DNA from: Pyropia yezoensis
Lineage: Eukaryota > Rhodophyta > Bangiophyceae > Bangiales > Bangiaceae
NCBI GenBank assembly: GCA_009829735.1
Contig: CM020618.1
Span: 14,614,568 to 14,678,567 of the forward strand
DNA: 64,000 nt
Direction: 5' to 3'
Position numbers and translations under genes: made by a program. A model generated the notes under the pieces. It was given only the letters and a program-made list of their open reading frames with translations. It was not told the origin of the DNA and made no database searches. Below are positions 41,044-53,585 of the stretch, piece after piece (the first letter of the stretch is position 1; each line of letters opens with the position of its first letter).

Positions 41044-42890
41044 GCTCGCCCGATAGCGTCTGGGCCTCAAATTTGCGACGAGAAAAGGGTGCACGTCCCA
41101 CGCAGTGAGGTCTTGGCTCCGCTACGTTGCAGCAGGTTTCCCCTTGGGTTTTTGGTCCCACCGATACCTCCTCGATGTCCAGCTACCAGCTGCAGGCCAC
41201 CTCTAGAACCCCGCCACCGCGATCGGTATGCCGTCCCCTCCCACCACTGCTGTCCCATTGTCGTCCACCACTGCTGCCCCACCGTCGTCCACGCCATTGT
41301 TCCCGCACCCGTCCGCTTCCCGTCCCCATTCTCAGCTCCCCCACCCGCCCCCGTCCCTGTACCTCTGGCATCCGTGCTCGACACCCTCTCTGGCATCCGC
41401 ACCTTCTCCCGCTGCCTGATTACGCGCCCGACACCCATGCAGGTATGCTTTTATGGCCGCACGGCTGGCGTTGGCGAGCGTGGGCCTGCTGGCTGTCGTC
41501 ATGACGGCCCCTGCACGCCAGAAAAACCGGCTGTTGCCGGGCGACGGCGAGCACCCTACTGGCTGGTAAGCGGGTGCGCGGTAGGGCAGCGCCGATCGGG
41601 ACGGCCTGCGCATGTGCGCACCCCCACCAAGCTGCTCACCGGCCACCCTCCACAAGTGGCCCACTGACGTCCGCCACTGCCTGCCCGGGCCGCTGCTCCC
41701 ATCCACGGGCGCTCCCGTCTACCGGCGCTCCCTGCCTGGCGTCCGGCGCTTGGGGGCAGCACTGTTATGTCCCCACAGTGCACCCGACGGGACACGTCCT
41801 CGGCCCCACGCTTCTTTCTAACTTTTGCTGTGGACCTTGTTCGCTTTGCTGCGCGTGCCCTGCTTCTTTTTCTGTGTGCTGCGCGCTTCTTTGTAGCAAT
41901 AGGTCTCTCTTTCTTCTTCTGCTGAACCCCCGGCTTCTCTGCTGGCTTCCGCGCTGGACCGATTTTATTTGTTGCATGTTATGCGCTGGTTCTTTTCGGT
42001 GTGTCGTGTGGTTCTTTGCCGCAACTGGTCTCTCTTTTTTCTCCTCAGCCTTCTGCTTCGCTGCTGGTTCTTTCTCTGGACCGTTTTTATTTCTTGTGTG
42101 TTCCGTGTTGCTTTTTTTGTGCGTCATGTGTGTGCCTTTGTATCAATCGGTCTCCTTTTTCACCCCCTGAGGTTCTCCAATTCAATGTCGCTGTACTCTT
42201 GTTTCTCTTATTCATCTTTTGCTGCTGCCGATTGTTGGTGATTGATGAAAAGAGGAGAACTTCCACTGGCGGCGTCCACCCCGCCATCCCCGCCCACCTC
42301 TCGACGCCACGGACCCGCCGCCGCTTTGCGGCGCGGCGTCCCCCACCCACCCGCGCAACCCTGCTGGCGGTTGCTGCCACCGTCGGCGGCGCGGTGGTTG
42401 CCGCGGAGGCGAGTGACTGCGGCTCGGCTGCGCCAGTAGCCGGCCCCGCCGCCGGGCTAGCCGCGCTGGGCGGCTTGGCGGTGGTGGGGGCAGAGGGATC
42501 TGGTGATGGCGGCGGTGGGGGGGGTGTTTGCTTGGTTGGGGGGGGAGAATGTTTCGGTGGGGAGGGAGGTTGTTTGGCGGGGGGGATGGATCCCCCTTCG
42601 CTGGCCCAAGGGGAGGCGTTGAGCGTCGGCGCCCTGGCGGGCAGTGACGCGGCGGGGACGGCGGCCGCGCTTGGGCGCGGCGCGGCCGCGGTGGTGGCGA
42701 CGGCCGGCGGCGGTGGGGCGGCCGCGGCGGCCGGCGACGCGCCAGCCGCCAGTGCGAAGGCGGCGGGTGAGGGGGGTCGTGGTGAGGGCGGTGGCAGCGG
42801 CGCGGAGGGGGTGCTGCTGCCGGGCGGGGAGGGGCGATCTCGCTCTGCCAGCCCCCCCGACAACGCCTGGACCGCCGCCGCCAGCGACCA
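41044..42890 (+). repeat. Left inverted-repeat arm, inner part
   Basis: Reverse complement of 48181-50027, collinear with no net length difference (landmark 42881 pairs with 48190). No mismatch was seen in the stretches compared. Contains only low-complexity frames: T-rich 41790-42240 and Ala/Gly/Pro-rich 42250-42890. No gene supported. Confidence 0.85.
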
Positions 42891-43671
42891 CGGCCAGGGT
42901 GAGGTGTCCCGCGGCGGCGACGCGCCCGACGCGGCGGGGATGCTTGTCTGGGCAGGAACGGCTGTGGCGGTCGCGGGCGCGCCAGCGGCTGCTTGCCGGC
43001 CGGCCTTGGCGGACAGGTCGAGGGCGGCAGGCAGTGGTGGGGTGGGCAGTGGCGGCGGCGGCGGCGGGGCGGGGGGGGGGGGGTTTCGAGGGGAGGGGTT
43101 GCTTGGCGGGGGGAGCGGAGCCTCCCTTGCTGGACCCCCTGCCATTCCCAAGTCTGCCACGCACGCACCCTACGGTGGGGAGGTGCTACCGCCGCCACCA
43201 AGGTCTCCTCCACAACCCCCGCCCCCCAAACGGCGCGGAAGGCCCAAGTAATATGACCGGGTGCACGCCCCGAACGTCATTTGTGGCACCGCCACTAGGA
43301 TACGCCCCCGTGCGCATGCCCGGCCCGCCGGCGGTGCTACCCTCCCGATGGCCGCCGCCGCCGCCCATGTCTGCCCTGCCGTCGCCGCCGTTACCAGAAT
43401 TGTCCCCGCTGTGAGGTGCGGGGCCGAGGAGGCTGCCGGCGTGCCGCAGAAGAGCGGCAGTGAGGGCGGCCAAGCACGTGCAGAGGCCAAGACGACGAGA
43501 TGCTGCGAGAGGAAATATGATTTTTGCGAAAGCGGCTGCATGACATTAAAACCTGAACAATGTTGACAAGACACAAAAATTGCCACAAGCTACAACGGAA
43601 AAGCACGGCGCACTGCAGCGGACAAGCATCAAACGAGAACAGCACAGCGCGAGGAAAACTGCACGGAAAGT
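42891..43671. other. Inner flank of left arm, no supported gene
   Basis: Diverged similarity to 48020-48180 on the opposite strand fades over about 200 bases, then unique low-complexity DNA. Nothing recognised. Confidence 0.45.
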
Positions 43672-44631
43672 TCAGGAGCACGCAGCGCGACAGCGGCGGA
43701 AGAACATCTCGAGGGCCTTCCTCTGGCCGAAGGACCACTGGTTGGCGCCAGTCATCACAGGTTGAAAGAGGTTAACGAGCTCGTCGACGGATGTACCCTC
43801 TCCCACTATGACCATCCCGGACAGCCGCTCAGTGATCATCACCGTCTTGGCCAAGTCCAAGTACACGACGTCCGTCTTCGGCTGGTAGTCATCTTGAAAC
43901 AGACTGAACACACCAGACCCATCGAGGTCCACCACCCCCCGATACCTTGACCCTGACGGGACGGACGCCATCCCAGCGGCACCATCACCATCCGCAATCG
44001 CCCCAAGTGTGTCAACAATACCATTGGCCCCCAGCCGTCGGCCGTCAATGATGCTCTGCCCGCGCAGCTGCATGGGTGATGACGCCAACACTTGTGCGCG
44101 TGAGGCCGATCGAGTCGCAGCCTGGGCTGAGCGGCAACGCTAAATCTGCCGCAGAGGGTCACCCTCGGCGCCAAGAGCACTCCGTCCACCCTTGGGATCC
44201 GCGCCAGGAGGTGGGGAAGGCAGACCTTCCACCTCGTCAGCGGCAGCCAGCAGCTGAGCTGCCACGGGAGACTTCCCGGCCATGCGCCGCTGATAGCTCG
44301 CGCGCAGTACATCCATGTTGGCCTTATGCGTCGTAGACGAGTTCTTGCCGCTCCGGCTGGCAATCTCGGACAAGTTGTCAAGGTCGACCGCTACGCACTC
44401 CGCCTCTGAAAGTACCTTACGGCGGGATGGTACTGCTTGCGCGGGGTCGACCTCCGCCACGTCAGGACCACTGCAGTCCGCCTCGGCAATCTCGTGAGCC
44501 GTGTGCAGCCGCGCTTTCAAAGCTTTGAGCTTGCGGGCTGCTGTAGCTTGAGCGGCGTAGCGGCTCTGGCTGGCCAGACGCGCCTGCTGGATCTACTCCT
44601 CCGTCAAACCGGGAGCCTTGCACACCATGGC
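43672..44631 (-). pseudogene. Unknown protein with two in-frame TAG codons
   Basis: A single frame from an ATG near 44631 (MVCKAPGLTEE) to the stop at 43672, broken by TAG at 44596-44598 and 44140-44142 but with no frameshift. The middle has KANMDVLRASYQRRMAGKSP and VAAQLLAAADEVEGLPSP. The last part has SGVFSLFQDDYQPKTDVVYL, AKTVMITERLSGMVIVGEG and VDELVNLFQPVMTGANQWSF. No family recognised; composition is that of a real soluble protein. It lies downstream of the Cys-rich gene on the same strand in the centre of the inverted repeat. Confidence 0.4.
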
Positions 44632-44748
44632 TGCGGGCGTCAAACGGAACGCGCGCTTCCGTCGAACGAGGGTTCTGTTTTTCACCACAGCCTAGGAAGA
44701 AAAAAAACGATTGCGCAGAAAAGCAAACAAGGACGAGCCAACGAAAGC

Positions 44749-45384
44749 TCACAAGTACTCGTAGCGAAAGTCAGAAAACTTGCAAAAGATGGGGTGCACC
44801 GAACAAGTCACTCCCCATTCGTCCAAGTGCATGTGGAGAGCCTCATACGCGTACACTGGCTCTCCTGCGACAAAGGCCGTGGTATACAGCCTTCCAAGAC
44901 GACCTGCATGTCTTCCTTTCGGCGTAATCACACCATCAACCCTTCTTTTGTAGCGGGACCCGCGCCCGGCACCCCCCCAGTCATGGGCTGGCACCGTTCC
45001 AGCCGTCACTCGGAGCTTCCCGACACCTCATCGAGGGTCCCCCCCCCGCGCCGCGCCGCAGAGATCCCGTCCCAAAGATGCGATAGCCCACACAAGTAGT
45101 CACCGTACCTTCTCATTCATGGCCCCATAGCGAATCGTCATAGGCTCGTGGCCATCTTGAAGGCAGAGCGCGCATCGCGGAGGCTTCTTGGAGGGGTCCA
45201 TGCGGGGACAGGACTTCGTGTCGCACTCCACAGGCCCCAACAGGAGCACATCTCCAGGCTGGAAGTGACAGCGACACTCGACAGTGGCCATGTCGAAATT
45301 TCGTGCGTCATGCTTGAGGAGCCCGTGAGCCGCCTGAAAGCCACAGAACCCGCAAGTCGCGTGCCCTTGCTGGCGTGAAGCCAT
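44749..45384 (-). CDS. Cys-rich zinc-binding-like protein of unknown function
   Basis: From the ATG at 45384 the frame has CGFCGFQAAHGLLKHDA, VECRCHF, VECDTKSCPRMDP and PPRCALCLQDGH, about nine cysteines and histidines that could bind two zinc ions. After MNEK a GTACGG donor-like site suggests an intron, and a further segment in the same phase (to 44749) has GSRYKRRVDGVITPKGRHAG and YAYEALHMHLDEWGV. I do not recognise the family; a transposon-encoded zinc protein is possible given its place between the inverted-repeat arms. Confidence 0.4.
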
Positions 45385-46230
45385 GGGTAGTGCTGGTGGA
45401 AAGAGTCCGATTAAAGAGGAGAGCATGCGGAGCGGGAGCACAAGGGAAAGGGAAGCACGGGGGACGCCGTACAGGGCTTGAAGAGCCGCAGAAGCGCGAC
45501 GACGGCTACAGACTGCAGGCGCTGCCCCACGAGGGTGGCGTGGGTGGCTGCAAGTGGGGCGCACCGCGGGCGCTGGATGCGCGATGGACTGCTTTGGTCA
45601 AAGGGGGGGGGCCTGGTCAAGGCGGTTTGGGCCACGATTTGGGGCGGGGCGTGGTGTGATGCTGCCTGGCTGAGACTGCGGAGAATTACCATCCGAGAAA
45701 ACATGGTACCATGCACGTAGACGCATTTTGTGCTCCTTGCCAACTGGCGGTCGAGTGACAGCCCCGACGGAGAGGCGAAGAGAAGTCTTCCATCCCACGC
45801 AATAAATATCGCAGAAAGGAGGACTGTCAAAGGAACACAATGGCAGGACCCCTCCAGGATCGACTCTTTCTGATAAATGGACGATCAGCGTCTGCTTGTC
45901 GCGGTTCCAGGCGCCATTTGTCTGGGCAGAGCCCTACCGCCAAAATCAGCGAAAGGTCGTATGAGGTCAGGCCGTTTCTTTTCCTTTCGTAATGTTCACA
46001 TTTTCAATTACACTGCTCACTTTTGGGATGAGCATCAGACAGCGGGGGCCTGCAGTGATCGGTCCTTGCCTCTCCAGCGGCGCGCTGCTGCCCTTGCTGG
46101 CCTGCCGGCGTTCTGCGGCCACGTGCCCTTCTTCCTCTTGCTCCGTCGGTAATTGACTTCAGAGTCCCTACCGCGGCCCACCACTTACAATCCTTTACTC
46201 TGTCCACTCTGGCACGTTGTTTGCGACGCT
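45385..46230. other. Stretch between divergent genes, no further gene seen
   Basis: Should contain the promoters of the Cys-rich gene (minus) and the IS630-type transposase (plus). ATAAAT is at 45801-45806. No terminal repeat of the transposase was recognised. Confidence 0.35.
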
Positions 46231-47340
46231 ATGACTTTTCCGGAGGACCGTGGGGCCCTGGTCCTGTCCTGGATGATTGCCGGTGAAATGACGCAGCATG
46301 AAGCAGCACGCCTCGGCGGCATTTGCCCGGCTACGGCCTGGAGATGGTTTGACGTCTTCAAACCGACCGGGGCTTTTTGGCCAGATGACGCCCTCGGTCA
46401 ACGGCACTACGACTGCGCCGTTCTCAACCCAAACGTTTTGCAGGCCGTGACGGCGCTGATCGTCGACCCCCCCAAGGCTTTCCTAGGGGAGATCGGCGTG
46501 ACGCTGAGGCACCTGTCTGTGCTTCCTGGGTGGGAAGGGCTTCCTCATTCGCCATCCACGGTGCTACGCGTACTCTCAGAGGTGGGGTACACGCACAAAA
46601 AAATCATCACGCAGTTCCGCGAGCGCGACGCCTTCCGCCACCGAGCTTATAGCCTCGCGATATGGCGTGTGCCTATCAAGTGCATCGTGAGCGCGGACGA
46701 GGTCCACAAGGACGGATGAACTGACTACCGGCGGTACGGATGGGCGGTGCGCGGCAGACGCGATGAGGTGCTGATCGCAGACCCTCGCCAGAGCCCCCGA
46801 TTTTCTACTATGGCCGCTGTGTGCGTTGATGGGGTTGTCAAGACCCTCACGTGCGCAGTTCCTCCCGCCGACTACTCATTGGACTGGGCATTTTTCATCC
46901 ACCGGCTGGCGCCCAGAATGGGAACCTGGAACCCAGACCTGCCGGCCGACCGGTGGGCAGAACAGCTGCCGCGGTCAGTGCTGCCAATCGACAGTGCCGC
47001 CATCCACTCGGACGAAGCCGACGACCTTGCCCGTCAGTACGGTATCCTCGTTCTGCGCCTGCTCCCCTACTCGCCTGACTTTGCGCCGGTGGAGGGTGTT
47101 TTCTCCAATTTAAAGGCGTGGCTCTCGAAGGAGTCGGCGCAGGACGGGCTTGGTGGGGTGGTCATGCCGGACGGCTCCTTGATGGGGAAACACGTCCGGC
47201 TGATGGTGGAGGTGGGACTCGCCAGCATCTCTACGGAGCAATGCGCCGGCCAGTTTGGCAGAGTTTACTGCGAGTGGCTGCGGCAAGAATTGTACATTGA
47301 AGGTCACGCGGGAGGGGATCACGACATCGTAGAAGAATAG
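46231..47340 (+). pseudogene. IS630/Tc1-type DDE transposase with one nonsense codon
   Basis: An N-terminal helix-turn-helix (LSWMIAGEMTQHEAARLGGI, ATAWRWFDVF) precedes a paired-like second part. The catalytic core has ADEVHKDG with the first D, VLPIDSAAIHSDEADDLARQ with the second D, and YSPDFAPVEGVFSNLKAWL with the final E, the 'YSPdlNPiE--fs-lK' signature of the IS630-Tc1-mariner superfamily. TGA at 46717-46719 directly after HKDG interrupts the frame where relatives usually have arginine; no frameshift. Otherwise full length (about 370 codons). Lies in the centre of the inverted-repeat structure. Confidence 0.75.
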
Positions 47341-48180
47341 AAACCAATTGTTGAAGACTGACGAAATGTGGGCACGTCCTGAGTCCCGGCTTCCTACGGC
47401 AGCAAAAAAAATTCAAGAGGTCATCCCCCCCCGCCAAGCACCCCCCGTCGTTGGCCCGCGACTCCAACGCCGTCACACCTGCACCCGCACCAAATCATCC
47501 CCCCTCCACTTCCCTCGACACCAACTGCGCCACGCCACCCCAGACACCCGCAGCCGGCAGCCCGCCCGCCCCAACCGGCCCACCTCTGGCCGTCACACCA
47601 GACGCGTCGACGTCGGCCGTATTGGCAACTGCCTGCGAGCCGCGGGCGCGCGTCACCTCGCTTCGGGCGTCGGGGGGGGGGGGGTGGCAGCGCGCTGGGA
47701 GCGACATGGGGGCCGTGATGTGTAGACCCCCCGCGTCTGACCAGCCGCACTCCCTCGCCCCCCCCGCCCCCGCCGGCGCCGCTAAGTGCTTTCCCAGCCT
47801 GCGCAACAGGCTCGCCCAGCGCGCCGCCGGCCGCCGCTGCCACCGCCACCCCGCTGCTTTCCGAAGTGGTCGCGCCCGCGGTCCTGGCACCACCGCTTGC
47901 CACCATCATGGCGAATGCGGCACGACAGGACGCAAACGCGGCCGACATGGTCGTGTGTGGGCCAGTTGAGAGGGGTCGCGCCCCTTTAAAAAGCGATATC
48001 CCCCCCACCACGCAGCCGCCACCGCCTACCCCGCCTTTTCTTGCCGCCCCAGACCTGTCCGCCGCGACTGGCCAACAGGAAGCCCCTGGCGCGCCCGCGG
48101 CCGCCACGGCCGTTCCGCCCCCACTCAGCATCGCCGCAGCGACGGGCGTGTCGACGCCTCAGGCCACCTCATCCTGGCCG
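47341..48180. other. Low-complexity inner flank of right arm
   Basis: Pro/Ala-rich on plus and Gly/Ala-rich on minus, opposed open frames. Distantly similar to 42900-43100 near its right end. No gene supported. Confidence 0.45.
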
Positions 48181-50590
48181 AGGTCGCTGGCGGCGGCGGT
48201 CCAGGCGTTGTCGGGGGGGCTGGCAGAGCGAGATCGCCCCTCCCCGCCCGGCAGCAGCACCCCCTCCGCGCCGCTGCCACCGCCCTCACCACGACCCCCC
48301 TCACCCGCCGCCTTCGCACTGGCGGCTGGCGCGTCGCCGGCCGCCGCGGCCGCCCCACCGCCGCCGGCCGTCGCCACCACCGCGGCCGCGCCGCGCCCAA
48401 GCGCGGCCGCCGTCCCCGCCGCGTCACTGCCCGCCAGGGCGCCGACGCTCAACGCCTCCCCTTGGGCCAGCGAAGGGGGATCCATCCCCCCCGCCAAACA
48501 ACCTCCCTCCCCACCGAAACATTCTCCCCCCCCAACCAAGCAAACACCCCCCCCACCGCCGCCATCACCAGATCCCTCTGCCCCCACCACCGCCAAGCCG
48601 CCCAGCGCGGCTAGCCCGGCGGCGGGGCCGGCTACTGGCGCAGCCGAGCCGCAGTCACTCGCCTCCGCGGCAACCACCGCGCCGCCGACGGTGGCAGCAA
48701 CCGCCAGCAGGGTTGCGCGGGTGGGTGGGGGACGCCGCGCCGCAAAGCGGCGGCGGGTCCGTGGCGTCGAGAGGTGGGCGGGGATGGCGGGGTGGACGCC
48801 GCCAGTGGAAGTTCTCCTCTTTTCATCAATCACCAACAATCGGCAGCAGCAAAAGATGAATAAGAGAAACAAGAGTACAGCGACATTGAATTGGAGAACC
48901 TCAGGGGGTGAAAAAGGAGACCGATTGATACAAAGGCACACACATGACGCACAAAAAAAGCAACACGGAACACACAAGAAATAAAAACGGTCCAGAGAAA
49001 GAACCAGCAGCGAAGCAGAAGGCTGAGGAGAAAAAAGAGAGACCAGTTGCGGCAAAGAACCACACGACACACCGAAAAGAACCAGCGCATAACATGCAAC
49101 AAATAAAATCGGTCCAGCGCGGAAGCCAGCAGAGAAGCCGGGGGTTCAGCAGAAGAAGAAAGAGAGACCTATTGCTACAAAGAAGCGCGCAGCACACAGA
49201 AAAAGAAGCAGGGCACGCGCAGCAAAGCGAACAAGGTCCACAGCAAAAGTTAGAAAGAAGCGTGGGGCCGAGGACGTGTCCCGTCGGGTGCACTGTGGGG
49301 ACATAACAGTGCTGCCCCCAAGCGCCGGACGCCAGGCAGGGAGCGCCGGTAGACGGGAGCGCCCGTGGATGGGAGCAGCGGCCCGGGCAGGCAGTGGCGG
49401 ACGTCAGTGGGCCACTTGTGGAGGGTGGCCGGTGAGCAGCTTGGTGGGGGTGCGCACATGCGCAGGCCGTCCCGATCGGCGCTGCCCTACCGCGCACCCG
49501 CTTACCAGCCAGTAGGGTGCTCGCCGTCGCCCGGCAACAGCCGGTTTTTCTGGCGTGCAGGGGCCGTCATGACGACAGCCAGCAGGCCCACGCTCGCCAA
49601 CGCCAGCCGTGCGGCCATAAAAGCATACCTGCATGGGTGTCGGGCGCGTAATCAGGCAGCGGGAGAAGGTGCGGATGCCAGAGAGGGTGTCGAGCACGGA
49701 TGCCAGAGGTACAGGGACGGGGGCGGGTGGGGGAGCTGAGAATGGGGACGGGAAGCGGACGGGTGCGGGAACAATGGCGTGGACGACGGTGGGGCAGCAG
49801 TGGTGGACGACAATGGGACAGCAGTGGTGGGAGGGGACGGCATACCGATCGCGGTGGCGGGGTTCTAGAGGTGGCCTGCAGCTGGTAGCTGGACATCGAG
49901 GAGGTATCGGTGGGACCAAAAACCCAAGGGGAAACCTGCTGCAACGTAGCGGAGCCAAGACCTCACTGCGTGGGACGTGCACCCTTTTCTCGTCGCAAAT
50001 TTGAGGCCCAGACGCTATCGGGCGAGCCCAGCCGGTACGTATCAGATGTTGCCCCTAGGCATCAAAGTTGTACTCCATCTTTCATGGTCTGTAAATGTTG
50101 GCGGCCGGCGGTGTTGTCCAAGTCAGGGCAGTTCGCAATTCCGGCACCAGGAGCCCCCAAGACCCGCGTTGGGAAAAGCTTTGGGGACGCTGATCGTTTC
50201 CATGGCCATGCGGGCAGACCAGCATCGCGTTTTGAAATCATTGAGGCCTTCGCTGAGCTTTTCAACCGGTCCACAGCAAAAGATCACACAGGCGATCAAA
50301 AAAAGACAAAGTTTAGGCAGGCGCAGGGGCGGAGGCCGAGAGCCCCTACCCGACGGTGCTGCGTCAGTGGCAGCGGCGAAGCGCGTAGCTGCGACGCCCT
50401 CTCTTGCTCCCACATCATGCCGGCCATTACGGAGCACACCAGTAGTTTTTGAGGCAGAACGGGGATGCCCCCGCGCTGTGGGGCGGATCGAGTGTTGCGC
50501 ACGCTGCCATCACGGAGGACACCAGTAATTCTAGAGGCGGAACGGGGCTGCCCCCGCGCTGTGGGGCGGATTGGGTGTGGCGCGCCCTGC
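48181..50590 (-). repeat. Right inverted-repeat arm with empty Gypsy-1 site
   Basis: 48181-50027 pairs with 41044-42890 and 50028-50510 with 29870-30338. The join at 50027/50028 is the uninterrupted insertion site of Gypsy-1 and shows the 5-bp target CCAGC (GCTGG on the other strand). No gene supported inside the arm. Confidence 0.85.
50422..50587. repeat. Tandem duplication of 83 bp at the outer end of right arm
   Basis: CACGGAGGACACCAGTAATT-like unit at 50422 and 50505, each followed by GCCCCCGCGCTGTGGGGCGG. The left arm seems to have a single unit, so the duplication is private to this arm. Confidence 0.7.
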
Positions 50591-53585
50591 CCATTTTGCG
50601 CCGTCCTGATGGGTGAGAGGGACGGGGGGTATGGGTAGGGACGAGGCGATCCGGGTCATCAGCTGCCGCCGCTGCGGCGGCGCACGCAGCGTTCATATCT
50701 CCGAGGGCTGGGCCAAAAAGACTGCTGGCCCGTGGAGGGCTGCTTGGCAAAAAAAAGTGCAGTTGGAAGGGCTCTAGGGACTGTCGTACCGAGAGCCTAG
50801 GTCCAGACGCTGGCGCTTTGGGGCTCCGACTGCATCTGCAGCCGCAGCAGCAGCATGCGGTGGAGACGTCAAGAGAAGTGACTTTTTGTTTTTTCAGAGC
50901 TCCGGGACTGCGCTTACCCCTTTGGCGATGCGCCGTTATTTGTCACTTTTTGGCCCGTTAGGGACCGCCCCCTACGCCTATATCCTATGAAGTGCCTGCA
51001 GGAGCGGCCTCCACTGGTTACCACCCACCGTAGCCGGGGCAGCTGGCGGTGACCGTGCCGACTGGAGGTCGTGTATCCATCACGTAAACACGATCAGTCT
51101 TCCAGTCGTCCTAGGCTGGAGGCACGTGCGGCAGGAGAGGGGACGGTCGGGGGCAGCCTGGCGCCCGAACCCGCCCATCTACTCTGTACACAGGTGGGGA
51201 GAACCCAAAGGAAGACGTCTGTGAGGGAGCCGAGGGCCCTTCCAGGGGAGACCAAGTCGGCGGGAAGTGGAAGTGACGCCTTCGCCACGTCACTTGTGCT
51301 TTGCTATGCAGTGCTGTGCCCAAGACGGAAGGACTTCTTCATGGCATTACTGCTGCTGTGAGCACACACAATGGTCTTCGCAGCTGTCGGGACTGGATGA
51401 AGGTGCGTGCCCTCAGCTGACGGACCAATCAGAGAAGCGAAATCGACTCGATTGTATTACGTTATTGCTGTGAGCTGGTGTGTGAGATGCCTGAGCACGT
51501 CACAGCAGTGCACAGCGGATCTTAACAAGCTGTACGGAGGGTGGAGATCCCGGCTGCCGGCTCACGTGGCCTGTGTTCAGTCAAACTTCATCCGCTGCAT
51601 CCGTTTATTGGCCTCTTCTCGCACCTCCGTCCAACTCGTTGCACCCATCTGCGGCGACGTCACCTGAGTAGCCAATCAAGCTGCGCGCGTCAGATTTACG
51701 CCGAGTATAATTGCGGGACTTGTGCTGTGACCTGCTGTGAGCTTTTCTCAGATCTCACCATTCTTCAGAAATCGGCCATACCGAGACGGTGAGGGGCGGT
51801 GATGACAACGATGCTCCAAGTGCGCGAGAGCAGCAGCTTGCCTTTTTTGGCCAGCTGGAGAAATAGAAAATAAACAACCACGGTACCTAAGCAACAAATA
51901 AAATGAGGCACAGCACAGAAATATAACAGCGGATGCCAACTGCGCCGACCGTCCCCGGGCGGTGTAAGCTGCCACCTGAGTGCTCGCTCCCAGGTCTGAG
52001 GGCCATTGTGAGCCAATCAAACTGCCACCGATCGCGGTTTGGTCGCGGTTCTGACCTTGACCGACTGTCTCGGCTTGGGGATCAAGGATCACGGATTCAT
52101 CGTGCTTCTGTTTTCTTAGGCTTGGTGTACTGTTTCGTGGGGTTGATGAGTTTGCATGTTGACTTGATGAGTGTGCATGTTTGCTGGCTGCATGCCTTGT
52201 CTGTCCGAGGGCCCCGGCGGGGAGGGTACTTTGGTGAGGACCAAGGGGAGAAAGTGCGCGCCACCGCCGCCAGGATGACTATCACCAGCAGGGTGCGCAG
52301 GCAGGTACGCAAGGTGGGGGGGGAAGCTGGTTGTAGATTGGGCGAGGAGAGTTTTCTACAGCCACAATGAACGTCGCTCTGCACCGCCCACGGCCGCAGT
52401 CGGCGGATGCCCTGCGGAGCGGGGTCACCCCGGCGCGCCGGGGCGCCGCCGTACCCCCCCGTGCCGTCCGCCGCGCCGCCGTCGCCCCCCTTCCCGGGTC
52501 TCACTCAGTGGCGGCTCGCTCGCTGCCGCCGGGGAAGGGACTTTGTTCGCAATAGGCGGGCGGAAGAGAGGGGAGACAATGACAGGAGAAAACAAGCGAC
52601 GGAAAGAAACAACAACATTAAATTGACAATGGCCGCCTCACCGTTCGCGGTGATCGTCTCCATCAGGGGTTGTCAAGGGTAGCAATTTCTCTCATGAGTA
52701 CAGTATTGGCCAGTGTCTAGCGCCAAGGGTACCGGCTGACAGTGTGACAGTGGGCCAATTTTCGCAGACGGGTACTTCATTGGCTGCCGGGACTCACGGG
52801 AGTGAGTAAGGGTATTAACCTTGACATTTAGATCACCATGAGTATCTGAGCTAAATGGTTGAGTGAGTATCACGTACGCGGGTATTTGTTGGTGGCGAGA
52901 TGTCCACGTGAGAGGCACCGTGACTTGATTCAGGGACCGTTGCGAGCACCCCCCCATGACGGCCGCCGAGGGCGACGTGGGCGCGGGGAGTGCCCCCCTT
53001 GTTGCACCCCACCTTGCCAGCTGCCAGTCGCCCTCAGGCACGCCGTCAAAAGACCCTCTGTGCAGCCGCAAAGGTGGTGCTCGCCCGTACACCTGGATGA
53101 CACAGCAGGGCTCTCTCCACCGCCACACATGGTGGCTCCCACCCATACAGTAGATATGAGCTGTTATCTAGCTCGGTTGTATACGGGCCGTATATAGTCC
53201 AGCCGCACTCGCACGAGGGCCCGACCAAGAAAATCCACACTTATGGACATAGTTTGCTACGAAGCAAGAACTCTGGCACACGCCCCGAGAAATACCTCGT
53301 GTGACCAGAACCATTTGCCGATGTGGTCCCACAAGAACGTCAGTCCGCCGCCCGCACCACGGCTCCTGCGTCCGACCACCCCAGTGACAGTGCCATTCCA
53401 CCTCCCTCGCAATCGCGCGCCTCGTGTGCTCCGTTTGTCTGCACGGACGCTGCTTTCTTCCCCATCCAATCTCGTGTGCTTGCACTGCAGATATTTCATC
53501 CGGGCAGGCGTCGATTCCCACGATCCGCCACCATCACGAGACTGCCCCCCATCCCCTTCCGTCGGGCGACCATATCTCCCACGTG
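50591..53585. other. Three-kilobase region without a supported gene
   Basis: GC content is lower and mixed. Several 60-110 codon frames are open but none has a recognisable domain. A G run is at 52315-52323, a poly-A-rich stretch at 52590-52630. TATATAGTCC lies at 53191-53200. Nothing else identified. Confidence 0.4.

Noticed and set aside
42001..43251. Long Ala/Gly/Pro frames in the inverted-repeat arms, duplicated at 47866-49070
   Set aside because: Duplicate because the DNA is an inverted repeat; composition-driven, with opposed frames equally open and no domain.
15904..44600. Reassignment of TAG to a sense codon
   Set aside because: TAG codons occur inside several damaged frames, but the intact pogo transposase and other frames end in TAG at sensible places, and the intact Gypsy-2 pol has none inside.
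51071..51361. 96-codon plus-strand frame
   Set aside because: No domain, no conserved start context, and overlapping opposed frames of the same size.
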